Origin: Elysia marginata
Lineage: Eukaryota; Mollusca; Gastropoda; Plakobranchidae
Length of the DNA: 24,319 nt
Reading direction: 5' to 3'
NCBI GenBank assembly: GCA_019649035.1
Contig: BMAT01009762.1
Span: 499,646-523,964 of the forward strand
The notes under the pieces are model-generated. The model ran no database searches. It was not told where the DNA came from and worked only from the letters and a program-made list of their open reading frames with translations. Both the position numbers and the translations under genes were made by a program. Numbering within the stretch: position 1 is the stretch's first letter; the number at the start of each line of letters is the position of its first letter. Below, piece by piece: positions 1 to 9,985 of the stretch.

Positions 1-151
1 TTAAGTGGAAATGCCCGAAATGTCTGCCTTCAGTATGATTCGAACCTTGATTTATAGTAGCATTGGCACCCACTGCTTGCCACTTGAAGAAACATAGCTT
101 ATACCATGCTGCCACTATGCTCCTTAAAAAAGGAGTTTCATGGCAGAGGTC
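1..151 (-). repeat. tRNA-like SINE-type repeat, copy 1
   Basis: This segment recurs at 523-681 with scattered mismatches and small indels. Read on the minus strand it contains GGTTCGAATC (complement of 40-49), which fits the RNA polymerase III B box, and GCATAGTGGCAGC further upstream, which loosely fits an A box. The A-B spacing is about 75 nt, longer than in a normal tRNA. The shared similarity in both copies stops right after GGTC. I infer a tRNA-derived SINE or its fragment. The left edge is cut by the window. Confidence 0.5.
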
Positions 152-152
152 C

Positions 153-247
153 GGGATAATCCTGGCATTGGCCCGCTGGCGAGACTGACGAAATGAAAGG
201 AATAACAACCCATTTTTAACACCAGCGGGCCAATCCCTGGATAAAGC
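153..247. mobile_element. Short fold-back element (MITE-like) with 9-bp target duplication
   Basis: A strong inverted repeat is visible: the arm 161-179 pairs with 222-240 (17 of 19 positions), leaving a 42-nt loop. Identical CAGAGGTCC words flank the unit at 144-152 and 248-256, as expected for a target-site duplication. Duplications of 8-9 bp are known for hAT-type and some other DNA transposons, so a non-autonomous derivative is inferred. There is no coding capacity. Confidence 0.5.
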
Positions 248-522
248 CAGAGGTCCTTGCTTAGCCTCCCTTAAGCGACTCGCTTACTTGAACGGGAAGA
301 TCCAAATCGCACTCAAGGCAACAAATTAAATGTGGAAGCGCACCAACACTTAGCCATAAACTGCAAACTCAGAGAACAAAAGATAACATTTGGCCTAACT
401 ATAAGGTATGCCTCATATGAATTAGATTTAGAGATCAGAATAAATAGTGGAGGCAGCCACTGTGCAATCAAATGATTGATAGATTTTAGAGTTATGAAAT
501 TTTCAGTGGAGAGAAGTAGGCA

Positions 523-681
523 TTAAGTGGAAATGCCCGAAATGTCTGCCTTTAGTATGATTCAAACCTTTGATTTATAGAAGCATCAGCACCCACCTCC
601 TTGCCACTTAGAGAAACATAGCTTATTTATAAACCATGTCGCCACTACGCTCCTTAAAAAAAGAGTTTCATGGCGAAGGTC
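523..681 (-). repeat. tRNA-like SINE-type repeat, copy 2
   Basis: Second copy of the repeat at 1-151, in the same orientation and 522 bp away. Its B-box-like word has decayed to GGTTTGAATC. It lacks the fold-back insertion that follows copy 1, and its similarity to copy 1 ends at GGTC. The two copies could be two insertions or a segmental duplication. Confidence 0.5.
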
Positions 682-2058
682 ATATGGCAACCAAATATTT
701 GCTTTTGAAAATAACTTGAGAACGACTTAGGCTATTTGGCAACTGACTTATTTGGTACTCATATGCTTATGGGATTAACCGAGTTATTTAATATATAGAT
801 GTTTGGTTTCTGTAAATAACTTGATAGCTAACCTTGCATGTGTCATGATAATTTTCACTTCATTCGGATTTTAGTCAAGTTTTAGCTCAAACCCAAAAAA
901 AATTTAATGAAAGTATAACAGTGTTGTTTACATAGGAAAAACACTAAATCCCTCCGTTCATTTCAAGTTCTAAGTTTATTACCAAAATGCCTAACAAAAA
1001 ATTTTTGTAGTGTATAGGCCTACTGCAGAATCTATTTAAACTAGATTTTAGAGACTATGATCTTTGATTCGGGTGATCCAAATCTTAGCTTTACAAGCGT
1101 GCAAATATCAGGTCTTTAGAGTTATTAGTTGATACAATTTGTGTTTAGTTTGTCCAATTTTGACTTAAACAAAATGTACTCTATTAAGCATGTAGTTTGT
1201 TTATACCTGTTAAATTTGATAACTACACCACGAAATGAATCGAGTTGTGTCTACCGCAAATTCAATATGTCCCAGATTTCACCAGCTTGGTACGGTAGAA
1301 AAAATATTTTGGCCAGTTTTTCTATACTGATTAGCACTTACCTGTTAAATTTTTACCTTTGTGAACTTACGACTGCATAACAGAACCTTTTTATGTTAAG
1401 GATCAAAAATAGTTTTGAGAACCCATCAATCATATATACACTCATTTTGTTGAGTTGTTACAAAAAGTGACAATCAGGCTTTGCTTATGTTCTATCTCTT
1501 GGTTCTCTAGGTATTAGCCTTTTTGTGCACCTAAACAATAAGAGAACATAACAATGTCATAAGTAATCATCTGTAATGTGTGGTAACGGTGAACTCAGTT
1601 TTGTTTTAATGAGTTCAGTTTCAAACACACCTGGCAGAGTGTTTAGCACTTCAGTCTCATGATGCGGTGGCTGTGGGTTCGATAACCAAACATGCCCTTT
1701 TGTTATGGCAATGGAAGTTATACTGAAAGCAGCAGAGGGTAGTGCAGGTCCAGCCAATCAAAGCGGTAGATGTTCCATGCCACCTGTAAAAGCATTCATG
1801 AATGACATCACCTTAACATACTACAAAGTTCAAAATGAAGTTCAAGCCGCTGAACTTTTGCTGTTTATCAATAAGAAAAGTTAAAATAGAAGAGGCAGCA
1901 GCAGAGCAGCAAATCCCGGTATCCTCAGAGTGTCAGAAGTGTTTACTGTAAGGGTCGCAAAACTTGCTATGAGGAGAGGTTCTTCTCTGAAGACTACTTG
2001 CTATCTAGCTCCCGTTGACTATGTCAATACTGCATGAAAGAAAAGTCTATTCATTTGT
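682..2058. other. Intergenic, no gene recognised
   Basis: AT-rich sequence with only short open frames (the longest about 83 codons near 1129-1380) that show no motif, repeats or splice structure. I see no RNA gene or clear transposon ends. Confidence 0.5.
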
Positions 2059-2625
2059 CTATTGCAGCTTGTATTGAGTATGGTAACCATCTCTGTCAAC
2101 TGAATTCTCATAGGAACAGACATCAAAGGCATTAGGATCATCTTCGTTTTTTGCTGGCTGCAAAGGTTTTAGGTATTCTGATGATAGCTTACAAACACTA
2201 ACCCGTTGAGTTACGAGGGGGTGGAGAGGGGAAATTTCTGCACTATCAAACTTTCGCTCTACCATACTATGGACGGAGTCAAACTCCATTTGGCCTGTCA
2301 CCAGGAACTTTTGACGGAGGATAACATTCTTTGCTGAGCAAGTTGCAGTAACCCTTTTGTCGCATTGGTACACTTATTCTATTAACCGAATGCGAATTTT
2401 GTTCTAATTTAAGTTGCATCTCAAAGTACAAAATGCTGAGCTTGTAGAAAAGCAAAATGTGGCTAAACATATCTCTCCCTTTCTTTTATCAAATACATAA
2501 TTGAAAGCCTCTATTGTTACAGGATTAAATAACGCTGTATTGTGCAGGATTAATTTTTTTTTGTAAGGACCACCTGTACCAGACTTAGGGCAAGTCAAGA
2601 CCGACCTCAGCTTTATTCGTCACAC
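2059..2625 (-). pseudogene. Decayed transposase-like reading frame
   Basis: Two minus-strand open segments read in the order expected of one protein. The first (about 2625-2404) includes DLPKSGTGGPYKKKLILHN and FNYVFDKRKG. The second (2373-2059) includes QKFLVTGQMEFDSVHSMVER. These resemble, from memory, two blocks of an uncharacterised DDE-type transposase family common in invertebrate genomes: a YYKRQLW..N block and an acidic G-H-T-x-M-E-x-D-S-V-H-S block. The segments are in different frames, the HT of the second block is missing, and no start or terminal inverted repeats were found, so this is a dead fragment. The family name is uncertain. Confidence 0.45.
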
Positions 2626-3866
2626 TGCTGTATCGACGCCTGTCTCCCCTTTATCCTTGCTCTTTATGTACCACATGAAGGTCATTAACCTCCCTGAAAT
2701 GTTTCCATGCTTTGCTCTATACAAAGCTCACTCGCGCTGATACTAGAAGGATAAATAGACTGGAAATTTAGATGCCTTTAAAAAGAGCATGTATCAGAAA
2801 AGGTCTTTCTACCTAATGTGCGCCTGCTTGTCTCATTTGACATATTGGTGTAGTCACTGTGTAGCTTAGTCACCCCTTTTCTAGGGAAGACAAATTTTTT
2901 TTTGCCCTCATAGGTCTTCTACCTTCGACAGTAGTGAGATAGCACTTTTAGAAGATAGTAAAACATAGGGTTTTTTTCACTTCCAGTGCATGTTTGGCCT
3001 AAGTCAGATCTAGGCCATATGCTCGATTGGCCTAAGTCAGACTTGAGCTATTGGGCCCCCAACTTCCATTTGGCTTAAGTCACATTCTACTAGCCCATTT
3101 TCATCATTCCTATCTTAATATGAAGGTTAGTAATGAAAGTTTCCAAATATGATATAGGCTAGTTCACATTTGGCCTACGTCTGACTAAGGCCTCGACGAT
3201 AAATTGATATAAGCGGATTATACTGTATATAATAGGCCTAACATTTTTAACATGGTAATTTGTTGTCAAGGCTCCTCTAAAACTATAGCCTAACCCAGGT
3301 AAGGTTAAGAAAGTACAGTAAGCCACTGTTATACAGGCAACTATGTGAACTCAAGCTGTTACCCTTTTTGTGGAGAGTGAAAGTTATTCTATGTTTTTCA
3401 TATAGAAACATTTGCCATGCTTATCTAGATTTATACATGATACATTGAGATTGTGTTATACATATTATATTTATTGGTGTATTAACTATTATTCATTCAT
3501 ATTTACCCTGGAAGAGAAGTTAAGGAATTCAACCAAAGTATTTGCTGTAGATGGTGACGATGTAGAATTACAATTTGTGACTTTATCAGGAAGCCTTTGG
3601 TCAATTCTTATTTCAACTTAAGATTTTAATGATTAAAATACAGTTACCTTTATTTTATATTAAAGGTACTAGTACTTTAATGTGACAAACTATGAATTCC
3701 TTATTATGCATTTTTTTATATAAAAAGATACCATTTTTGAAAGAACAAGGTTATAAAATTTAACTGCTCAATAATTTTTTTCAGCTCATTCCATAATTGC
3801 AGTGTCAGTCGTTGATTCTTTCTTAATTTTTTTTATATAGTTAGAAATTACAACGTGTCTCAATTT
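2626..3866. other. Intergenic with repeated TTGGCCTAAGTCAG words
   Basis: No gene is visible. Between 2994 and 3195 the word TTGGCCTAAGTCAG occurs exactly at 2994-3007 and 3027-3040 and in degenerate form at 3069-3082 and about 3169-3185, suggesting decayed internally repetitive transposon sequence. The same 14-mer lies inside the MITE at 22578-22824. The remainder is AT-rich with short random open frames. Confidence 0.4.

Positions 3867-3942
<76 letters not shown>
3867..3942. repeat. (AG)n microsatellite
   Basis: An almost pure AG dinucleotide tract of about 76 bp with one AAA interruption near 3881. On the minus strand it is (CT)n and lies directly downstream of the LINE that occupies 4.1-8.2 kb, so it may be the simple-repeat tail of that element. 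Confidence 0.9.
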
Positions 3943-3945
<3 letters not shown>

Positions 3946-4164
3946 TGAGATAGCACCAGGCCCATGGCCTATACATAACAATACATTCAGTACAAAGGTG
4001 TGCTCTCTTAAAGAACAATGTCTAGCAAACTTCAAGGGAAACATACAAAAATGTACAACTAAAATTGTCTAACAAAATCATTTTTATGATAATTATCATG
4101 CCAGCATAATAACACGTGATATTGTAGTAGGCCTACATAACTGTAGAAATGTAGAAAGAGAATA

Positions 4165-5117
4165 TCATTTAAAGACATGTTTTATAAAGTTTATAACCTT
4201 TTCTGTATTCGTGACATCAACACATGACATCAAAATTTTATATTTGGCCATTTTATCAATTGTCTTCTCTAAACTGATTAGTTTTTGCATAATGTTTTGT
4301 CTCAGCGTGCCGTGATGAGTGCATCTAAAAAGTATATGGAATTTGTTCTCAACAAATGTTGTAGGACAATGGGACATATGTTGTCGGTTGTGACATTCCA
4401 TCTCAGCTGATCATTTTTAATGGGCAGGCTGAATGTCCTTAGAAGAACGATAAAATGTCTCGATCTATGCGAGTGAACTGAAGTCAAATATGGGGCTGAT
4501 GAAAATCAAAATATTCTGGATTAGTATTTCTTATGCTCGATGTCATGGTCTGCAAACAAATATCAACCAATCTCTGATTTACAAGGGATAAGAAAATCAC
4601 CTTATCACCAATATTTTGGTAAAACCAAGCATATCCGAATTCCATTGAGCACAACAATTTTCTCATATCAGATACCCTGTACCCAGATTGGTCTTCCACT
4701 CTGTTCTTAAATGTACATTTGCTTATAGCACTTTCTCTCATACTTCTTTTCATCCATAACAAGCAATCTGTACCAATACTTAATAGCTCGGAAATGGTAT
4801 GTAACATATAAATGGTGTCTTCCACATTCACTTAAAATTAGATTATTCTGGGTAGCCTTTCCGACATTCATTACAACTTTACAAAATTTTACATGTATTT
4901 TTTCAATATTTTCACATAGGTTTAATCCCCATACTTCACAGCCATATAGTGAAAGTGGTTTGATTTTAATATCAAAGATTGTAAACAGAATTTTGGGATC
5001 AACTATATCATATCTTTCACATAGACTTCGTATTCTTGAGACTAACCTTGAGGCCTTGCTACATAGATTTTCTTTACATGCAGTCCATAAGAGATGGGAG
5101 GAAAATATAAATCCCAA
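4165..5117 (-). pseudogene. LINE ORF2 C-terminal region (broken)
   Basis: Several minus-strand frames follow each other: 5117-4707, 4831-4484, 4487-4302 and 4401-4165. The first carries PLSLYGCEVWGLNL and KIHVKFCKVVMNVGKATQNN, the RT thumb/connection region typical of invertebrate LINEs. The later frames contain FVENKFHILFRCTHHGTLRQ, which matches the short Cys/His-containing tail of such ORF2 proteins. Each change of frame marks an indel, so no continuous protein can be made. Confidence 0.7.
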
Positions 5118-5158
5118 ATAATATAGTAAGTGACAACTGAAATTATCTCATTGTTGTA

Positions 5159-6042
5159 TTACCACTTTTCTGAGCGTTTAAGTACACCGCCATTTCTAAA
5201 AACAATCATTTTGGTTTTCTTAAGATTTACGCTCAGGCCCCATGATTTACAATATTTCGAAAGACCATTAATTTTTCTCTGCATATCAGCTACGTTGTCC
5301 GAAAGTAGACATATATCTTTTGCGTCCATTAAAATATATGCCAGTAGGTCATTTGTCAAAAGTTCAACACCCGTTGTTCCACTGGTTCTCAATAGCGATT
5401 CAAGTTCGGATACATACAAGGAAAACAACAGAGGACTTAGTATACAGCCTTGCCGGACTCCCTTAAAACACTGGAAATACTCTGTCGCCTCATTCTGTCC
5501 TACACGGACAGCGGCTTTAACTTCATTATACATACTTTTAAGTGTTTTGAACATTTTCCCAACTAAACCTCTATTGTGCAAGGTTAACCACAATTTGTCA
5601 CGTGTACACAATCAAAAGCCTCAGAAAAGTCGACGAACAGCACGTAAAATCTTTCACATTTCTTCTAGAGATATTTTTGAATAATGACTTGCAGAGTGAA
5701 AATATGATCTATAGTACAATATCCCTGACGAAAACCAGCCTGAGATTCGGATATCAACTCATTGGCATCTGCCCAATGACTTAACCTTTTATTGAGAATA
5801 TTTGATAAAATCTTTGAAATTAATATGTTTAACAGGGAAATACCCCTACAATTACCTGCAACATGAGGGTCTCCTTGTTTAAAAAGACGAAAGATCAGTG
5901 ATTTACTCCTAATTTTAGGATATACACCAGAGTCAAAAACAGCATTAAATAGCACACAGAGAAATTTAACAAGAGTGGGTGTAAAATTACAGAAGAATTC
6001 AGGCCCTGCGCCATCACAACCACCAGATTTCCCTTTCTTCAA
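5159..6042 (-). pseudogene. LINE reverse transcriptase domain (broken, YADD altered)
   Basis: The N-terminal half (6042-5665) holds KKGKSGGCDG and an RT block ending in ISESQAGFRQGYCTID. The middle contains LFVDFSEAFD (complement of 5611-5640), with the catalytic Asp of the palm. The next frame (5611-5159) holds GVRQGCILSPLLFSLY and a C-terminal NLKKTKMIVFRNGG. Where the Y-A-D-D box should be, the codons read D-A-K-D (complement of 5315-5326), so two box residues, one of them a catalytic Asp, are lost. Frameshifts separate the blocks near 5610-5680. The domain is inactive. Confidence 0.8.
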
Positions 6043-6469
6043 ATCTTTTAACGCTATTTCAACTTCCTTGGGAGTAATAGGTTGATTGTACGGTTCATTA
6101 TCACTGGCTTGTTGTCATAAGCTTATTCACCATGCTCCATATGATAGTGATCAGCCGGATTTTTACAAATTTCTGAAATGGGCAAATGATTCATTAGGGG
6201 GTACTGAATTTTTGTTTTTACTGAATGGGCAAGTAATCATTTTATTTTTTCTTTGCCAGAATGATTTCGAATTATTTTCGGTTATTTATTCTTTCAATTC
6301 TTTAACAGTTTTATCATCGAATTCCTTCTTTTTCTTTTACTCTCAAGGAAGGGCTCGAGATCTTCTATTTTGTTTGTTTGATGAAATTCATATAAGTAAC
6401 GATATTTAAATTTTTTAAGATTCTCACATTCCTCATCCCACCATAATGGCTTTTTTTACATGAGATTTA

Positions 6470-6730
6470 TCAGAACATTTTGTGGGATTTTTTTTGCATC
6501 CCAGAAGCAGACAACCGAACACATTCAATCAACAAATCATTCGCTTCATCTACCTTGTTGTCCATTATATAGTGGTAAAATTTCTCAAACGAACCATTTA
6601 AACAGTTTTCTAAGTTTTCCAAGTATTTGTCTTTACGGTCTTCTTTCCAAGTAAGTTTAGGGAATGAAGTAGTTTCGACAGGGTCAAATGAGTTGTCATC
6701 AACCTCGTTTACCTTTACGTTTATAGACAT
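6470..6730 (-). pseudogene. LINE ORF2 endonuclease-RT linker fragment
   Basis: This minus-strand frame of about 86 codons directly continues the endonuclease reading just upstream (SDHFPLSMSINVKV) and contains YHYIMDNKVDEANDLLIE, a spacer typical between the endonuclease and RT of such elements. It has no catalytic motif. It runs into broken frames before the RT block at 6042. Confidence 0.6.
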
Positions 6731-7098
6731 AGATAATGGGAAGTGGTCTGATACAGGTCTGGGCGTTATTTTAAATTGACTGACTTTTTCAAAAACACAT
6801 TTGGTAGCAATAATGTAGTCTACAACAGTTTTCCCTTTATTCGCAATACACGTAACATTACCTTGCTCGTCCCCAGGAGCTCAACCATTTAAAATATATA
6901 AACTTTTTTCTTTACAAAAGCTAAGTGATTAATTGTTTCCCATAGCTGTTAGTGTATGTGGGATCACGAGATTGCCTTACAACATCAGCATCTGCATTTG
7001 GTAAGAAATCTTCAACATTGTTTTCTACAAAAACATCGCTTAGTGATACGGTTCTTGCGTTAAAATCCCCACAAATAATCAATTCCACGTCACCATAT
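6650..7098 (-). pseudogene. LINE APE-type endonuclease, C-terminal half
   Basis: The minus-strand reading gives DVELIICGDFNARTVSLSD, with the G-D-F-N-A-R motif at the complement of 7050-7070. Further on comes RPVSDHFPLS, with the catalytic S-D-H at the complement of 6743-6751. These are hallmark active-site blocks of AP-endonuclease-like LINE proteins. Stops and a frameshift lie between them (about 6900-6930). The N-terminal half is at 7846-8240, across the inserted element. Confidence 0.75.
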
Positions 7099-7101
7099 TA
7101 A

Positions 7102-7845
7102 GCAGACTTCAGGTTAAATGTTAATACCAACAAAACTGAATACACAATCGTTCAAAAAGACGGAGAAGATTGGAAAAAAGTGAAGAAAGTAGGCTCATTG
7201 CTGGGAGATACAGAAGATATTGAAAGAAGGAAACAATTATCCAACCTTGCACTACAAAAGCTGTCAAGCATCTGGATAAGAAACGACAAGGTGAAACAAG
7301 TAACAAGACTAAACCTACACCGAGCACTCGTGAAGTCAATACTTCTCTATAACTGCGGCACATGGTCTCTGACTAAACCAAGAAGAGCACAAATTAAACA
7401 CTTTCCACCGCAGGCAATTAAGAACAATCCTCAATATCAAATATCCCACAGTTATAAAAAAACAATGCTCTCTATCAGAAAACAGGGGAAACTCCCATAT
7501 CTTTAACCATTCTCGAAGCGCGATGGCGACTTTTCGGTCATATTTTAAGACAGGCCATCAATACACCACCCAACGTTGCAATGACTAAATACTTCAAGAC
7601 GGAGGGAAGCAAACAACGAGGCCGACCAAAAACATCGATTGTGACTTCACTACGACGAGACTTCAAGAGTCATAACAACGATCACTGGCCAACTAGATTA
7701 CATTCAATTAATGACCTTGACCACCTTCGCGACATAGCACAGAACAGATCCGACTGGAAGCACCTCACGACAGCAATAAATACAAATCGGCCCCGGCAGA
7801 GACGTCAGTCGACGTCGCAGCGGACGGGCGTTAACATTAACTAAC
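7102..7845 (+). mobile_element. 5'-truncated LINE fragment (family B) nested in the minus-strand LINE
   Basis: This + strand segment encodes the end of a reverse transcriptase and its tail from another LINE family. It reads FRLNVNTNKTEY (from 7108), then KKVGSLLGDTEDIERRKQL (7181 on), LVKSILLYNCGTWSLTK, a frameshifted stretch near 7390-7505, then LTILEARWRLFGHILRQ and RGRPKT, ending near NRPRQRRQS. The same family recurs at about 19135-19930. It sits between two halves of the host LINE's endonuclease, so it inserted after that LINE. Truncation at the 5' end is typical of target-primed reverse transcription. Clear target duplications could not be fixed. Confidence 0.75.
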
Positions 7846-8240
7846 TATGTTTTTCATTTATTTCATTAAACGCAATTTCTAGCCTACCAATACCTTTAAC
7901 CTGTTCATTTTTAAAGACTGGTGAAAATTCATGGGGTACGTAAGAAAAACATAACACATCTTTTCTCTTCGTTTGCAAACAACTTTCATCCAACAATAGG
8001 AAAATACTTTCATTCAACCCAATATCTAATTGAGTAACATATTTTTCCAGGCTCTTTGACACAAATACTGCTATACCACCGCCATAGGTGTTGATCGTAG
8101 TGACAAGTAGGACTTAAAGGTTTGAAAAACATTTTTTAAATTTTCTTCACTACAACAGTATATCTCTGAACATGCAAATGTATCTATCAAATGTTTTACA
8201 GTATGTCACAAAATTTTGAATGTTTAAATTATGAAAAAAG
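7846..8240 (-). pseudogene. LINE APE-type endonuclease, N-terminal half
   Basis: On the minus strand broken frames give HGFFHNLNIQNF, then TFDIFACSEIYC, then TYGGGIAVFVSKSLEKYV and an open stretch (8062-7846) with IFLLLDESCLQTKRKDVLCF and FSPVFKNEQVKGIGRLE. This matches the N-terminal part of an AP-endonuclease-like domain. The frame ends where the + strand insert begins, and the domain resumes at 7098. Confidence 0.7.
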
Positions 8241-8365
8241 CCGTGCTTATTCGAGCTCATAATGGAGTATGATAAAATGTTTTTTTTTTTTTGAAAAACC
8301 TTGGAATTAGATTAATTGTTAGATCTAGGCTTTGAGCATCTTTTGCCACAGTGCCTGGCGTCTAC

Positions 8366-9080
8366 CTAGGTTGAGGCGGCTGTTGGTCCCGATGTCGCTT
8401 CGTCGTTATCCTCGCATCGCTGCTGACTGCGAGTCAACGGGCGCCCCCGTCTCACCCCCTCGGTGAACAGAATGATGCTGTGCTGGCTCGTCTGGGTTGG
8501 TGAGGCGGGTGGGGAACTCGGTTCTGACGGCAGTTTCTCTTTTTGAGCCCTGAAGGCCCTGACAGGGGAACTCTGCTGTCTGGTGCCACTTTGCTCGGGA
8601 GATTCTCCCGGCACGGTAAGGTAGGCCTGCTGTTGCTGGACAGGTGATAGCCGGCGCTAACGGCGGTTTTGGCTGCCTCTCTGTGTGGGCTCTCTCTGCT
8701 GCCGGGCTTTTGACCCAAGGTTATCTATTGGTGGCGGTGGCTGGTGCTGGTGCTGCTGAACTGTCGACTTCCGCCATGGCTGATCTTGACGGCGGGGAGA
8801 CGTGTCTCGGGTAAGGGGAGTCTCATCGACGCGTTTCGGTAGAAGCCCCGCTTCCCTTCTCCCTCAGCTCTTGTACTTGTTTGTAGCTCTTTCCGCTGCA
8901 ATGTGGTCAGGTCGTTACCAACCCCAAGGCCGAGTTTCTTCAGATCGTCTCGCTTCCCGAGCACGTACATTTTATCCATTATGATGGAGGAAGCGCACAA
9001 TGAGAGGACGCGCGTGCTCTTCTCCCTTTTTCTGCCCTCGTCTGTGCGCCCGCACAATATGCCTATCGTCCCACTTTCTA
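8366..9080 (-). pseudogene. GC-rich ORF1-like remnant of a non-LTR element
   Basis: A GC-rich minus-strand region in AT-rich surroundings. One frame gives EEHARPLIVRFLHHNG, and after a frameshift KMYVLGKRDDLKKLGLGV and EGKRGFYRNASM follow. This resembles the RNA-binding ORF1 protein of L1-like elements (a RPxIVRF block, then an EGKRAFFRG-like block). A Ser/Pro/Gln-rich tail with RRGRPLTRSQQR follows to 8366. It lies upstream of the minus-strand LINE ORF2 in the correct order and could be its ORF1. The different base composition and an A-run at 8281-8294 (minus strand) leave open a separate element. Confidence 0.4.
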
Positions 9081-9470
9081 TTTTGTGACACTGTGGCCAA
9101 CACTTTCAGGACTAGAGCCTTTGGATCTTCAAACTGTTTTTGTTCTTATTTAATGCCATATATTAAAATGTTTTCTCTTCTGCTATATCTCTCTGCGTAC
9201 TCTAACTTTCCAACCCTGCTATTTATCCCCTCTTAACTCTTTCATCTCACCTATGAACTCTCTCAACATCGCCCGTATCTCTCGGATGTCACTATCACCA
9301 GTATCTGTGGTCATTTTGTTGTTGTTTTCGTTGGGTGTAAGTTAAGTCACCGAAAGATCACCGCACAGCCTAAGTAACAACGTTGTGTTTGTTATTGTTA
9401 CTATTTAGGCCTTTATTCACTGTTCTGGATCTCCTCGTTCTCTCTGTTTATGGTAGGTGTAAAACAAAAT

Positions 9471-9477
9471 ATGGCGG
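9471..9477 (+). promoter_or_regulatory. Candidate 5' exon end with upstream ORF
   Basis: The sequence ATGGCGG is followed by the strong donor GTGAGT at 9478. If joined to the acceptor at 9986, the ATG opens an 11-codon frame that stops at TAA 10012-10014, overlapping the main ATG (10014) by one base. This would be a regulatory upstream ORF. It rests on pattern only and has no transcript evidence. Confidence 0.25.
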
Positions 9478-9710
9478 GTGAGTTTGTACTCATTTAATGG
9501 CCCTTGTGTAGAAATATTTAAAAATTTACCAGTTTGGGCCTATAACACGCCAATAAAGCAACGTTTTACATAAAAAATTGCACTGTCTAAATCACCACAA
9601 CTTTACAAACACAATGATGTAAAATTCATGTAGAAATGCACAGTGTGTCTGTGGAAAAAAAAAAGGAAAGCACAGGAGTTATCCAAGAAGCGTCTTCCCA
9701 GTTCCCAAGT

Positions 9711-9798
9711 CAGAGAGAGAGAGCGAGCAGAGAGAGAGAGAGAGAGAGATAGAGAGAGAGAAGGAGAGAGAGACAGAGAGGGAGAGGGAGGGAGGGAG
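9711..9798. repeat. (GA)n-rich microsatellite
   Basis: An imperfect GAGA tract of about 88 bp with GC and GGGA interruptions, just upstream of the first coding exon. It is an impure dinucleotide repeat with no coding meaning. Confidence 0.85.
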
Positions 9799-9985
9799 CA
9801 CTGCACTTCTGAGAAATGAAGAATGGAGACAAAAGTGGTACTGAAGTGGCCACTACAGGCTAATGTATTATTGAATGTTGATATATTAAAATTCAAAACA
9901 CTGTGAAACTCATTTACTTTTTCTGTAAAACTTAGTAAACAATAGCCCATTATATTCAAAATAAGCATCAGTTTTTAATTTATAG

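Larger units (their letters stand above)
3943..8240 (-). mobile_element. Degenerate APE-type LINE (non-LTR retrotransposon), ORF2 region
   Basis: On the minus strand one can follow an ORF2 from an N-terminal endonuclease (8240 down to 6650), through a linker (6730-6470) and reverse transcriptase (6042-5160), to a C-terminal region (5117-4165) and a short 3' UTR ending at the (CT)n tract. The order and motifs match jockey/L2/CR1-type elements with an apurinic-like endonuclease. I cannot assign the clade. The reading frame is broken many times and the RT active site is altered. The endonuclease is interrupted by a foreign + strand insert at about 7102-7845. The element is an old, inactive copy. 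Confidence 0.8.
9101..9985. other. 5' flank or first intron of the ECT2L-like gene
   Basis: No coding exon is established here. An ATGGCGG followed by GTGAGT at 9471-9483 looks like the end of a first exon spliced to the acceptor at 9984-9985. A purine-rich microsatellite lies at 9711-9798. No TATA box could be assigned with confidence. Confidence 0.35.

Noticed and set aside
1129-1380. 83-codon + strand open frame
   Set aside because: No ATG at its 5' end, no motif, composition of AT-rich random sequence, no splice context.
5130-5684. 184-codon open frame on the + strand
   Set aside because: It is antisense to the LINE reverse transcriptase, whose motifs are on the minus strand; this is a shadow frame.
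9603-9968. 121-codon minus-strand frame with Ser-Leu repeats
   Set aside because: The core is the (GA)n microsatellite read in antisense; the rest has no motif.
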